Numbered from the stretch's first letter, positions 28,370 through 38,276 are shown. The stretch is DNA of 64,000 nt from Symbiodinium natans (GCA_905221605.1 CAJNDS010000122.1:132501-196500), one strand, 5' to 3'. The notes: a model not told the origin generated them from the letters alone. A program made the numbers and translations.

Positions 28370-29596
28370 CCGTAAACCCTAAACCCCAAACATCCCAAAC
28401 CCCAAACCCCAAACCCAGGCTTAGGGCTCAGGGCTCGTGAGGGCCTCCGAAGCAGCTTCCAAGCTTCAATACAGGATGAGACAGCTACCTGGCCTACCTT
28501 GTTCGAGTGTGATTATCTTGGGGACGAAATGAACCTGTCTTGGGGTGTGGGGTTCAGGGTTTAAGGTTTAGGGTTGAGTCCTTAGCTTTGGCTCGTGCAT
28601 CCGGCATGGTCCTCAGTTCCGGGTTCGAAAGGGCTTAGGGTTTAGGGCCCATAGAACCTTAATAGGGGGTGTAGCAGTATAAGGCATATGACCCCAATTT
28701 GGGGGGGGGGGGGGGGGTTCGTTTGCATCCCGCAAGGTCTTGTAAGCCTGAGTGCAACATCGGACGTGAACTTTTCAACCGTCGTGTGGACCCTTTCTGT
28801 ATAATCCCCAAACACATGTAAGCTTCTATCATCCATTTTGAAAACGCATATACACGCTTTCAAGCCCAGAACACAACTTCTAGAGGCCATATCCCCTAGA
28901 ACCCTAAAGCCTTAAGCCCTTAAGCCCCTACTGTACAACCTTCAAGCCCTACGCCCTAAGCCCTAAAGCCCCGAAGCCCCGAAGCCCTGAAGCCCTCGTA
29001 ACCCCAAGCCAGGCGTCTCAGCTTGCGAGGCATTCCGCCTGGCTCGGGGCTCATTTGGCCCCTCACAGCCTCCCTCGCCATCCTTTCATGGGTTCCCCTC
29101 CTACTCACCCCAAGGCTCCCCCCATAATCAAGGTTATTCAAGGGGGAAAGGGTAGTATGGAGGAGGGTAGAAGGAAAACCCATGATCCTTGAACCATGGA
29201 TTTTTAGCTGTTTTTAGTCTGGGCACCCGAAAGCTCGGGCTCAAAGGGCATTGGTAGGGGTTCAGGGTTTGGGTGTTGGGGCCCTTTCCTTAAAAAGACA
29301 AGTTCGCACTTGGTGTGCATCCTTGCTTGCCGCCTCACCGCCTGTCCATGATGAACGTGCGGCGGCAGCTGTTTCTTATGAGTTCGGGCAGCCCTGGCGC
29401 TAAACCCGAAGCCCCTTCGGGGACCCAAACCTTCTTTTGGCAGATGGTCAGGGATGATTGAAGTTGCTGCTGATTCTTCTCTGCAATCGCATTGCTTGGC
29501 TCCGCAGCCTCTGCCTGTCTGGCAACAGAACACACCCTAATCGAGATCTACACCAAGTGACAACTTAGACAACTTTGTATTACCTGATGCTCACAG

Positions 29597-29698
29597 CTTA
29601 TCCAGTGCATGTGCCTCAGTGAACGGCTCATTGACAGCGGCCCCGTCACAGAGGCGCCGGTCACAAGCTCTACGTGCAAGTGTGATGCGTCAACAACT
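29597..29698 (+). CDS. Exon-like segment, unknown
   Basis: LIQCMCLSERLIDSGPVTEA then PVTSSTCKCDAST after the acceptor GCTCACAG. 28370-29596 holds mixed-variant telomeric tracts (28885-29000), a G homopolymer (28700) and a 109-codon minus frame without recognised domain. Confidence 0.35.
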
Positions 29699-29928
29699 GT
29701 ATCTTTTTTTTCAGCCCTGAGCATTCCGGCCCGAACATAGAACTGCTCCCCATGTGTCCAGACCCCCTAACCCTAAACCCTAAACCCTAAACCCTAAACC
29801 CTAAACCCACCTTGGTCACAGGTGGTCACATGACCCACCCCGAGGCTTCGGAGAAGCCAGGGCAGGCGTCAGGACGGCTTCTAGCACACCAAGGGAGCCC
29901 AAATCCCCCGTCATCGCAAGGAAGCATA

Positions 29929-30050
29929 AACTAGGGTGCCCGTAGTGCCCTGATTTCCCTTTTTTTTTTTGGTTTGGGGTTTAGGGCTTAGGAACTAGGA
30001 TGCCCCGTAGCCAGTAGTAGCCTTATTCCCATTCTTGGGGGGGTTCTGCT
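29929..30050. mobile_element. Two truncated family D left ends at CTAG
   Basis: AACTAGGGTGCCCGTAGTG (29929) and GAACTAGGATGCCCCGTAG (29993). Both start at CTAG and both lose similarity after the CCTTATTCCC segment. The second contains CCGTAGCCA, which also begins the dinoflagellate spliced leader, but only by family D sequence. Confidence 0.5.
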
Positions 30051-30564
30051 TCTCCTGAGTTCTGTTGGGCCACCTCAAAAGCAGATATTCAGGATTCTCC
30101 GGGGGGACATCTGAGTCAGTCTTACTGCAGTTGAAGCTAGTTGAAGCGGTTCTGGCTAGACAGATATTGATGGTATGCTAAATCAGGGGTGCACATAGCC
30201 AGAAGGCACTTTCTCTCCTAACCAGCTTGCTGATCTGTTCGCACAAGAAGGTTGCATCCTGCAATGTGTAAAGCGTGACCACGATGTATTGATGTGGCGA
30301 CACTGGCCCACTGCACTAGGTAGGCAAACAACTGTAACCATCCGCCGCCATCAGGCTCATCACATGAGGCCCCCCCGGAACTCCTATTCCTTCCTATTCC
30401 CTTATTGAGTTTGCCTGATAAAGAAGAAGCAAGAACCCCCAGCACCACTGTTTTACGGGCTTTGAACAGGGAATCTGGAATTTAGGTAACCCGTGTGATC
30501 CCTTGGAGGATCAAGTATGCAGGTGGATCGAAGGCCTAAACGGAACTGCCAAGTAAACCAGAAC

Positions 30565-30692
30565 CTACCTAGTTGCTTAAGAACCCCCAAAAAATTGAAG
30601 ATAGTAATCCCTATATAGAACCCGTATGAAAGGAAGAATGTTTTTGTTTTTTTGTTAACAAATTTTTTGGGGGGTTCTTATGCAAATAGTAG
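30565..30692. mobile_element. Inverted-repeat element family G, copy 4
   Basis: CTACCTAGTTGCTTAAGAAC and GGGTTCTTATGCAAATAGTA, flanked by GAAC on both sides (possible target duplication). 30051-30564 has no supported gene. Confidence 0.65.
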
Positions 30693-30982
30693 GAACCCCA
30701 CATCATGCAGCTCCCGGTGCCAGTGGCCGCACGCGGAGTCTTCGCCTCCGCCCCACTTCCGGGCAGAGAGACCACTGCCTCACCCCGGCTGACGCGCCCT
30801 TTGGCAGGCTGGGATACGAACACCCGAGGGAAAAACAGCGCACGGCCTATAGGGCTTACAAGGTTAAGACGATCGGGTTTCCGAAATTAGGGGTACCTTC
30901 TTGGGGTCTTATTCTAAGAGAATCCTACTAAGTCCGACTATCTGCGGCCTATTTTAGGGTTTCCCCTATTTCTTCGATGCAA

Positions 30983-31087
30983 GCAGAGGACTTCCAGCCC
31001 TGTTCTGGTGGGCTCTGGCTGCAACTGCTCCTACGGCACGCTTCGGCGGGCATAGTCGAACCAGAGGAGGCGTCGAACCAGTCATAG
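30983..31087 (+). CDS. Exon-like segment before a G-strand tract, unknown
   Basis: AEDFQPCSGGLWLQLLLRHA then SAGIVEPEEASNQS and a TAG; starts after GATGCAAG and is followed at 31093 by TTTAGGG units. A family I end lies just upstream (30876-30925). Confidence 0.4.
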   Translation, partial: AEDFQPCSGGLWLQLLLRHASAGIVEPEEASNQS

Positions 31088-31092
31088 GGATT

Positions 31093-31349
31093 TAGGGTTT
31101 AGGGTTTAGGGTTTAGGGTTTAGGGTTTAGGGTTTAGGGTTTAGGGTCCCTATGGCCCCGAAACCTCGCCGACAGCCGTAATAAGTAGTCACAATCCTCC
31201 AGAGACAATCCGTGGGCATCATGTCCCATGTACCAAATCCTCCCTTTCAGACGAGTACGCTTAAACAAAATGCTTTACTCTAAGCCCTAGCCCTAAACCC
31301 TAAACCCTAAACCCTAAACCCTAAACCCTAAACCCTAAACCCTAAACCC
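31093..31349. repeat. G-strand tract (31093-31148) then C-strand tract (31283-31349)
   Basis: Two long clean tracts in G-then-C order around 130 bp of unique sequence, the order seen in candidate introns. 31350-32340 beyond holds a 14-bp C run plus A20 plus (AC)11 (31830-31885), a family F element (31965-32065) and further fragments, but no gene. Confidence 0.85.
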
Positions 31350-31846
31350 ACAAGGTGTGAGAGCTGCACGGCGACTAGTGCACAGAGCAACGCAGGCGCG
31401 ACACTTTTTTTAACCCGGACTCTAATTTATAAACCCCCCAGACCCGGTGGCAAAGCCGAACCCTAAACCCTAAACCCTAAATGAACCTAGGGCCATGACT
31501 TCCTGAAGGACCAAATGAACCGTAAAATGCGTTTATGGTTCAGAAACCTTAATCGGGATTATAGTAGTACAAGGTGGGGCCCCTTAGTTATCAGTAGAGT
31601 TATAAGAGCCCCAAATTGTGGTATAAGGATCCTAAATTAGGTCATAAGTCCCTTAACTACAGTTAGTATAGTAAGGGGGCCCCTCCTTGTATAGGGTACA
31701 TGACCCCAATCCTAGGGTTCGTTTGGTCCCCTAGGTTGCAGACTTGGGGCTTAAGGTTCCTGAAGTCCTGATACTTGGATTCATACCCTGTCGCCCCTTT
31801 TTTGGGTTCTAGGCTCCCTTATAGAGTTACCCCCCCCCCCCCCAAA

Positions 31847-31877
<31 letters not shown>

Positions 31878-32339
31878 CACACACCCTTATTACAATCCCT
31901 AAGGCCTAAACCCTCATCCTAGCCCCTTTCGGCATTGCAACCTTCCTCCCCTTCAGCCTTGGGGCCGAATAATTACTAATAATATCCCCTTATGGTCCCC
32001 GTATAAACTTACGATAAAATCCTCCTAAAATAAAACCCCATTCTAATCATTCAGGCCCCTACATTAGCCCCTTGTCAGCAGGAAGTCCGAAACTGGTGGG
32101 GGAGGGGGGGTTCTAAATTAGAGTGCTCTTTGTCGGTATCTTTTCCTTCCGGATTCGAGTCCCTAAATCCTAAACCCCAAACCCTAGACCCTAAACCAAA
32201 CCCGTTGAAAGGGCCAACCTAGAATGCCAGGTCTTGGGCGCCGAGCTTCGAGCCACCTTCGAGAAAACAGCTCCGAACTGGGCAGAGGGCACCTCTCATC
32301 TCGAGGACTGTGGGCTTAAATCCTGAACCCTAAACCTAG

Positions 32340-32443
32340 GATGCCCAGAGTATCCTTATTCCCTTTTTGGGGGGTTTAGGTTCCCTTATAAACCCCGTTT
32401 AGCAAAAAAGGGCACCCTTTTTAAGCCTAGGTTACTGGGCAGC
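32340..32443. mobile_element. Family D introner, copy with CTAG duplication
   Basis: Starts GATGCCCAGAGTA, ends TTACTGGGCAGC, CTAG on both sides (32336-32339, 32444-32447). The first bases are GA, giving GA...CTAG borders. The flanks are not clearly coding. Confidence 0.7.
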
Positions 32444-32520
32444 CTAGAAACCCATAAACCCCAAATCCCAAAACCTAAACAAACAATTTTGTTTTCATCT
32501 TCTTCCCTTTTTTCTCCTAG

Positions 32521-32672
32521 ACGCTTGTGACACCTGGCATCTTCTTCTTTGTTCCTTGGGCATGCCTAGGGGATACTCGAACCTCCAGCAGCGCTTGCAC
32601 TTTGGGGATCCTACGATCTCTAAATGGATTTGCATTTCGCCTGTGCTATCTGAACCGGAAACGCTCTGTAAA
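32521..32672 (+). CDS. Multi-exon gene 32.5-33.8 kb, exon 1 of those visible
   Basis: TLVTPGIFFFVPWACLGDTR then ...LGILRSLNGFAFRLCYLN. A clear pyrimidine-rich acceptor (TTCTTCCCTTTTTTCTCCTAG) precedes it. Hydrophobic. Function unknown; linked to the next exons by position only. Confidence 0.45.
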
Positions 32673-32740
32673 CCCGAAACCCCAGACCCTAATCCCTAAA
32701 CCTGCCCGGGTCCGACGTGCAGGCCCCTCGTGAATTGCAG

Positions 32741-32779
32741 AACCGTCATCGCTCTTTGGGAGCTTGAATTCTCTACTAG
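32741..32779 (+). CDS. Multi-exon gene 32.5-33.8 kb, exon before the family D introner
   Basis: TVIALWELEFST, acceptor GAATTGCAG. It ends in ACTAG, and the following element starts GACCCGG. Joined to 32888 it reads EFSTS-PGVALLTLVG in frame. Confidence 0.5.
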
Positions 32780-32887
32780 GACCCGGAGTAGGCCCTTGTT
32801 CCCTTTTTTTAGGGTTTAGGTTCCCTTAGAAGCCCCTTTAAGCCAAAAAGAGCTGCCTTCTTATTTCTAGGTTACTCTTGGGTCTAG
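32780..32887 (+). mobile_element. Family D introner acting as a GA-AG intron
   Basis: GACCCGGAGTAGG...GTTACTCTTGGGT followed by CTAG; the other CTAG is at 32776-32779. Intron 32780-32887 begins GA and ends AG, with the acceptor AG supplied by the duplicated CTAG. Removal restores one continuous frame across the site. This is the clearest example in the window of a transposon-derived intron. Confidence 0.8.
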
Positions 32888-32980
32888 TCCTGGAGTGGCC
32901 TTGCTCACACTGGTTGGCATCCATGCCGGCATAATGTGGATGTTAGGCACCCGATACAGGGGTCGGGTATGGAAAGCTAG
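32888..32980 (+). CDS. Multi-exon gene 32.5-33.8 kb, membrane-helix exon
   Basis: PGVALLTLVGIHAGIMWMLG then TRYRGRVWKA. The first 18 residues form a likely transmembrane helix followed by a basic stretch (positive inside). It ends GCTAG/GTAGGC (GT donor). Confidence 0.5.
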   Translation, partial: SWSGLAHTGWHPCRHNVDVRHPIQGSGMES

Positions 32981-33055
32981 GTAGGCAGGGAGGGTGCCTC
33001 CGATCCGTACCATATCCTGTGAGAGTGGGGCTCCAGAAATCAATGAGGCCCATAG

Positions 33056-33238
33056 CACGAGCTCCGGCTGGAGATTTCAACAGACGACCTAGGCAACACA
33101 GGCACCGTTTCGTGGATTCGTCTCAATGAATTGATAGCAGAGGGTCCTGAGCTTCGACGGTCCCTTGTCACAATCGGAAACGGACACTGTAAAGGACTGG
33201 AAGAGAGAGGATTCGCCCAACTAGCCAGAGAATCTAAG
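33056..33238 (+). CDS. Multi-exon gene 32.5-33.8 kb, next exon
   Basis: ELRLEISTDDLGNTGTVSWI then RLNELIAEGPELRRSLVTIG then NGHCKGLEERGFAQLARESK. 67 codons without ATG from 33056 to a TAA at 33257. It runs into a family E element whose left end is GGTAGTTG, so a GT donor there is plausible. Not recognised. Confidence 0.55.
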
Positions 33239-33360
33239 GGTAGTTGCAGGGTCCCTTAATATGGTCCGTTACCTTCTTTAAAGGATTCTGAAGCCCGGGC
33301 CCTTGTGTTTCATAGAGTATACATGGGGCCCCCGTTTAATGGCCCATACTCAGGAACCAC
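33239..33360. mobile_element. Family E element at an exon border
   Basis: CTAAGGGTAGTTGCAGGGTCCC matches the left part of the copy at 13728; the right end is weak. Confidence 0.5.
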
Positions 33361-33387
33361 GCAACCCTAAACCCTAGACCCTAAGAG

Positions 33388-33460
33388 AGGACGATCTACT
33401 TCTCAAGCCCTGGTCGCCCCTTGGATGTCAACTTGGTGCATCCCTGGAAGCTGACAGTCG
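33388..33460 (+). CDS. Multi-exon gene 32.5-33.8 kb, exon between telomeric tracts
   Basis: RTIYFSSPGRPLDVNLVHPW then KLTV; preceded by CCCTAAGAG and followed by GTCG/GGTTTAGG. Confidence 0.5.
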
Positions 33461-33543
33461 GGTTTAGGATTTAGGGTTTAGGGTTTAGAGTTTAGGGTTC
33501 AATGGACCTTGCCCCCATTTTTGGGGTTGATCCTTACTTACAG

Positions 33544-33646
33544 GCATTTGATGCCCGGCACGATGAGGAACATGCTAGAGTAGACCCGCGCATGCGCCAT
33601 GAAGCACATTCTCAGATTCTTCCTCAACAGCTGTGCCCTGGAATCG
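33544..33646 (+). CDS. Multi-exon gene 32.5-33.8 kb, next exon
   Basis: AFDARHDEEHARVDPRMRHE then AHSQILPQQLCPGI; acceptor CTTACTTACAG; donor AATCG/GTTTCTT. Hydrophilic and His-rich. Confidence 0.5.
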
Positions 33647-33679
33647 GTTTCTTACCCCCCTAAACCCTAAACCCTTTAG

Positions 33680-33782
33680 TGCGTTCGCCTTCCTCGGACT
33701 TGAGCCCGGCAACCGCAGCACAGAATTCCCAAGCGCAAGTGTAGTCAGCCAGGCAGGTAGCAAGAGAGAGGCCGAACCCTAA
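33680..33782 (+). CDS. Multi-exon gene 32.5-33.8 kb, last visible exon
   Basis: AFAFLGLEPGNRSTEFPSAS then VVSQAGSKREAEP and a TAA that belongs to a CCCTAA unit. Acceptor CCCTTTAG at the end of a C-strand tract. An internal GGCAG/GTAGC could be the real donor. Confidence 0.5.
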
Positions 33783-34212
33783 ACAGCGGTTTAGGGTTTT
33801 TAGGGTTTAGGGTGTAGGGTTTAGGGTGGTTGAGGGTATTTAGGGTTTAGAGTTTGGGGTTTAGCAAAAAGGGCTTATTAGGATTTATAAGGGTTTAGGG
33901 TTTAGGGAAAAGGGTTGCCGGAAGCTTCCCCAGTCCGTGCTCAAAAAGGGTTTAGGGTCCAAGCCAGGGATTGCTCACGTTGCACCTCCACACCCAAACC
34001 TGAACCCCTTGAACCCTTCAGAAGGAACTGAATCTAAGGCCTGAAGCATAGCCCTGAATCCCCTCCGGCCCTAGTCCAGACACCTTATACTTCCCCTTAA
34101 CCCCAAAACGAGCCTACAAGCCCCGCTTTCTCAAACACCCCCGAGGAAAGGAGACGTCCCGAAGTTGTTTCCCTGCAGGCCAAAAAAAAACCCCAAACCC
34201 TAAATACCCGAA

Positions 34213-34313
34213 GCCCGAAAAAACTATTCTGTACTTGGGCCCTAAAGTCCCTAAATAGGAGGCACTTTAAGGCCCAAGTATTCCCTATTTAGGTACATGG
34301 ACCCTTAGGGTCA
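34213..34313. mobile_element. Inverted-repeat element family H, copy 1
   Basis: ACTTGGGCCCTAAAG and TTTAAGGCCCAAGT form an internal palindrome, and the right end is TACATGGACCCTTAGGGT as in copy 2 (38277-38386). The left end is degenerate. Confidence 0.5.
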
Positions 34314-34315
34314 GC

Positions 34316-34635
34316 GTCCTAAACCCCAAACCGCTAACCCCAAACCCCAAACCCCAAACCCCGAACCCCAAAACCCCAAACCCCAAACCCCAAACCCCAA
34401 AACCCCAAACCCCAAACCCCAAACCCCAAACCCTAAACCCTAAACCCTAAACCCCATGGACCCAAGCCCGAATCCACTGAGATCCTCCGAGCTGCTGGGG
34501 TTCCCTCGCCGCGGTCGCCAGGGCTCCGCGGGCTTGGACCCCAAGGCAGGTTAGGGTTTGGGGTTTAGGGTTTAGGGTTTAGGGTTTGGGGTTTAGGGTT
34601 TGGGGTTTAGGGTTTGGGGTTTAGGGTTTAGGAAA
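34316..34635. repeat. (CCCCAAA)n and CCCTAAA tract, then G-strand tract, around one exon
   Basis: 34316-34455 is a C-strand array, mostly the variant CCCCAAA; 34550-34635 is the G-strand array with the matching TTTGGGG variant. The two carry the same variant on opposite strands, as if copied from each other. Confidence 0.85.
34456..34549 (+). CDS. First-exon-like ATG frame between C- and G-strand tracts
   Basis: MDPSPNPLRSSELLGFPRRG then RQGSAGLDPKA, in the context CCCCATGG, ending GGCAG/GTTAGGG. Unknown product. A further ATG frame follows at 34677-34851 (MQTVTADHPNVKRARMHRVQ...). Confidence 0.45.
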
Positions 34636-35002
34636 AAGGGTTTGGGGTTAGGGTTTATAGGGTTTTATAGGGGTTTTATGCAGACCGTCACTGCGGACCA
34701 TCCAAACGTGAAGCGCGCCAGGATGCATAGGGTACAAACTAGGAGGAAGTCAGCCCTCGCCAGAGGGCTACGTCGGGGAACAGGACAGTGCATGGCCTGT
34801 ACTTGTATGCCAACTACTGCCCTCATAATCGCCGGATATCCGCGGCCATGAAACAAAAGTGTTCAAGAGCTCATGCTGCGGTGGCACGGAGCCATGCTCA
34901 ACCTCACTGATCTTGGCCACATTGACCGGAGTTAAACCAGCCTGTTGAAGCCACAAATGTAGGAAGAGCTGAAGTGCCGACACCCACTCGAACCCTAAAC
35001 CC

Positions 35003-35297
35003 TAAACCGGAGCAAACCCAAGACTGCTGCAACATCCAGGTCTGCACGACCCATAGGTCACAAGGTCCTAGTTTCTGCAGAGCAGGGGCGACAAACACCT
35101 ATCCTGCACAGTTTTTTGCTGCAACGCCGAAACAAGTTTCGCCGATTGAGCAAGTTGCTGGCTTATGGCGCGCCATTCCTGAGTGCCTCAGCAAGTTTCA
35201 GGGCCTTTTAGCTGCGTGCCTTCGTGGCGGCGGCATTGTCTGCGGCCTTGTTGTGGTGACGGGTCTCGCTGGCCTTGGGCTTGGTGTGAGAATTTAG
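35003..35297 (+). CDS. Gene 35.0-35.7 kb, exon with C-terminal hydrophobic segment
   Basis: Frame open from 34974. ...SPIEQVAGLWRAIPECLSKF then QGLLAACLRGGGIVCGLVVV then TGLAGLGLGV. The last 20 residues could be a membrane helix. A GT lies at the end of the helix (CTTGG/GTGTGAG region). Follows a CCCTAAA tract. Unknown function. Confidence 0.4.
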
Positions 35298-35379
35298 GTG
35301 CGGGCTACAAGGCAGTCTCGGCTTGTCGCAAGAAACGTGAAGAAACCTAGTCTGTGTGAAGCAGGGCCCGAAATCGTAG

Positions 35380-35702
35380 GAGGACGCGGCCAAGTTATCG
35401 GAGAACAGTGATGCTGAATTGGCGGACTTGATTGCCGCGCATGCCGCATACAGCCCTGCACGAAAGTTGCCCTGACGACCGGGCAGGATACCGTTTTCAA
35501 CAACGGTAGCGAAAGAATCGACCATGCGCTGGTAGGAACAAACTTGTCAGGATGCGTTCTCAAAGCACTTCACAGGTATGTGTTGGCGACTTGTGCCCTC
35601 AACATCGGCTGCGTGTTTGGGCATACCTGCGCTCCCTGGCGTGATAGATGGCGGTTTCCAAACGGAGGCGCCCCATACGTAGCCCAAGATTCGATTGTGT
35701 AA
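35380..35702 (+). CDS. Gene 35.0-35.7 kb, second coding block with an apparent frame change
   Basis: 35380-35476 reads EDAAKLSENSDAELADLIAA then HAAYSPARK after the acceptor AATCGTAG. From about 35466 the coding signal moves to another frame: VALTTGQDTVFNNGSERIDH then ALVGTNLSGCVLKALHRYVL, ending with a TAA at 35700-35702. A one-base indel near 35476 or a tiny intron would join them. The RIDHALVG segment faintly recalls endonuclease/exonuclease/phosphatase-fold proteins; too weak to name. Confidence 0.5.
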
Positions 35703-36489
35703 CCCTATTCAGGAACATTGGCTTTACAGTGGAGAAACCCTAATCCCTAAACCCCTAACCCCTAAACCCTAAACCCCTTGAAGTTTTTCGGTGGCTGGCA
35801 CTGCGCAGCATCTAGCACCCGGGAATGTCTGCACATGTCCCGGTAGTTCTCAAGAACGTCTCCAGGTTTTGGTTGAGGGCCCAGATTCCTTAAGCATGCA
35901 ACTAGAGGGAACTAAGCCAGTCTCGCCTCGCCCCATTCCTTCAGTACAAATTGAACCCCCTAATTAGGGGACTTCAGCTTTAAAGCTGAAGTCGTGTACC
36001 TCATTCTGATATAATTAAGCGCTGTGAGACAATAGGGGTCAGAAACCTTTTTGCGGTTAGGCCTCAAGTCCGCAAGTCCAAGTTGAAATCTGCAAGCTGT
36101 ACTCTAAGCATCACCCCGTGAAGGCCTGCTTGAAGGGCCCCTGAAAGTGGAGGGTTAGTTCCCCCAAACCCTAAACGAAGGCACTAAACTCCCCAACAGC
36201 TAGGCCAATAGCTTAAAAGTAGCTCCCTAGCCGAAAGCTCCGAGTCCCTGCGCCCGAGGTCAGCTCAACCCCCATGAGCCTTCCCTGGCAGCAACTCGGC
36301 CCTGAATCCTTAGCATCCCCAAAAAGCATGAAAACCCAAGAAGCCCTAAAATCCCATAAGCCCTAAGGCCAAGACAGGGCGGGGCCGGCTTGAGAAGTTG
36401 AGGCGTTTGGGTGTGTGTGGCCTTTGGGCTCTATGTGAGTTGCGAGGCTTTGCACCTGAGAAAGCACGAATCCCCGGTGCTTGTGTATT

Positions 36490-36744
36490 GCTGAGGCAAG
36501 GACGCGCGGGCGCTCACGCACGCGCGCGCGCGCTGGGGACATGCCACTCAACGATCAGCAACGCAGAAGCCCCAAAAAAAGCCAGAACGAGCATCCGATC
36601 ATCCCTACGCAGGCGATCTTTGCTGCCATGGATGCAGCACCCGGCAAGCAGAAGCTGCGAGTGAAGGAGCTGTTTGAGAGCTGCGCTTGGGCTGCAGAGC
36701 CCACCCAGAGCCCCCCAAACCCTACACCTGAACCAGTAGGGTGA
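36490..36744 (+). CDS. Possible exon(s), unknown
   Basis: MPLNDQQRRSPKKSQNEHPI then IPTQAIFAAMDAAPGKQKLR then VKELFESCAWAAEP. The stretch after ACGCAG (36613) is the most protein-like. 35703-36489 upstream holds family-like fragments, degenerate telomeric units and no supported gene. Confidence 0.4.
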   Translation, partial: AEARTRGRSRTRARAGDMPLNDQQRRSPKKSQNEHPIIPTQAIFAAMDAAPGKQKLRVKELFESCAWAAEPTQSPPNPTPEPVG

Positions 36745-36848
36745 AGGACCAGTGCTTCTGCTGCCTTGAAGGGTCTCCGTCATGTTGCATACGGCTTCCC
36801 GTGATGCGCTAGGGCTGTGAGAACAGGAGTAGAAAAGGGAAGCCACCT

Positions 36849-37196
36849 TTGGTGGGTCTAGGAGCGGCTGAGCAGCTTGCTATCTTCGTCTTGAAGTCGG
36901 CACTTCACAAGGCCACCCAAGCCTTCTCAAACAGCGTAGCGGAAACATATTCTGGGGTCGGAAGAGTTACTATAATAAAGGTAGTATTCCCGTATGGTCC
37001 CTGTGTAAATATACTACAAGACCCCCAAGACCCTGCTCTAAGAATCAAGGCCCCCACTTCACTTCAACCCAGCTTGGAATCTTTGGACCTTCCCCGAAGC
37101 CTAGGTGACATTGTGTCGGCCATCGTCACGTGGTGGCTGCGTCGCAACCACAGTGATGGGAGGCGTGTGGGTGCTCGACAGCCTGAGCGTGCCTGA
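36849..37196 (+). CDS. Open frame containing a family F element in phase
   Basis: Before the element: AEQLAIFVLKSALHKATQAF then SNSVAET. After it: SLESLDLPRSLGDIVSAIVT then WWLRRNHSDGRR. The element (36955-37072) is read through without a stop, so it is either a retained exon piece or an introner spliced at CAACCCAG. Unknown function. Confidence 0.35.
   Translation: MVGLGAAEQLAIFVLKSALHKATQAFSNSVAETYSGVGRVTIIKVVFPYGPCVNILQDPQDPALRIKAPTSLQPSLESLDLPRSLGDIVSAIVTWWLRRNHSDGRRVGARQPERA
36955..37072. mobile_element. Inverted-repeat element family F, copy in an open frame
   Basis: ATTCTGGGGTCGGAAGAGTT...TATTCCCGTATGGTCCC...AAGGCCCCCAC, close to the copies at 18530 and 4948. Confidence 0.6.
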
Positions 37197-37444
37197 GCTT
37201 GTTTGAGGCTTCAGGGACGCTGCATGTGGAGGTCTTTGAGTTTGGGAGGTTTCGGGGTGTGCTGTGGATTTCTTGGATTTTCTGTCCACCTGAAATATAA
37301 GCGATTGCCCTGAGCGCTATGATGCCTCGGTGGCATAGCCCGAAGAGTGGAGACCTGGCGAGGGCTCTTGCAGCAAAATGCAAAGCCACGACCCTAAACC
37401 CTAAATCCTAAACCCTAAACCGAGTAATCCTGAACCTCCTCCAG

Positions 37445-37528
37445 CCTTTCAACTGAGACTTGATGGGGATCTAAGGAATCATGGACGCCGCCTGCGGGCA
37501 TGGCTTGGTGGGCTTCTTGCCCGCTTCC
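37445..37528 (+). CDS. Exon before a family D introner
   Basis: FQLRLDGDLRNHGRRLRAWL then GGLLARF after the acceptor CCTCCAG. Basic and helical. The 3' border with the D element is not resolved. Confidence 0.45.
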
Positions 37529-37638
37529 TAAAAGCCCCCTTATTCCCTTTTTTAGGGGTTTAGGCTTATACTCTTATAAGCCCCTGTTAAACCAAAAAGG
37601 AGTACCCTTTTTTCTTCCGCGGTCACGCTTGGGTCTAG
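37529..37638. mobile_element. Family D introner between two coding segments
   Basis: CCCCCTTATTCCC...CTCTTATAAGCCCC...AAAAAGGAGTACCC...GCTTGGGTCTAG; the right end with CTAG matches other D copies, while the left CTAG is mutated to CTAA. Coding segments lie on both sides. Confidence 0.6.
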
Positions 37639-37747
37639 TATTCTGTTGAGGATCCTATGTAAGGGCAGCAGGTGGGAGGTGCGAGTGCGGACTGACCTTG
37701 TGGAGGGACCCTCTGTCCCCTCCCCTGGATCTTCAGCAGTGAAGTGA
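37639..37747 (+). CDS. Exon after a family D introner, C-terminal
   Basis: ILLRILCKGSRWEVRVRTDL then VEGPSVPSPGSSAVK and a TGA. Acceptor GGGTCTAG from the introner. Confidence 0.45.
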
Positions 37748-38185
37748 CAGGTGTCAGGGCCCCCCAAAAACCGCAACCACGGCACAAAAAGGGGGGGAGG
37801 GGTGGACCCTAATCCCTAAACCATCCCCCCTAAACCTTACACCCTAACTAAACCCTAACCCCAAAAAGCCTTTTTTTGCCCGAGGAATGCTCCTGTCACA
37901 TTGCTTCCCAGATTCTGCAGTTTGTGCCGTCGACCGGGAGGCGGGTGACGAGGTTCAAGTTAGGAGCATAAGGGGGTTCAAGCTTTTCTTGCAGCGGTAG
38001 GGGGGCAAGGGGAGAAGGTGGGGAATGGAGGGTGGGCGCGTGCGGGGGGAACATAATCGCTCAAGAGCTCCCGCAGATGTAGGCATTCTAAGCCCTCAGT
38101 CGCCACCGCTAGTTGGCGCAAACGAGCGGGGGGGGAGGCTCAAGAAGAAAGGGTTGAATGAGCCAGTGATATGCTGCGGGTATGG

Positions 38186-38255
38186 GCCCTAAACCCTAAA
38201 CCCTAAACCCTAAACCCTAAACCCTAAACCCTAAACCCTAAACCCTAAACCCTAA
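38186..38255. repeat. C-strand telomere-type tract
   Basis: Ten clean CCCTAAA units. Confidence 0.9.
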
Positions 38256-38276
38256 GTATGGGGCCCGAGCTCTGTC

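Noticed and set aside
30010-30018. CCGTAGCCA as a spliced-leader start
   Set aside because: It is part of a family D element end and the rest of the leader does not follow.
34974-35297. ATG at 34974 as the gene start
   Set aside because: The first codons are read from a CCCTAAACCC tract, so the ATG is probably chance.
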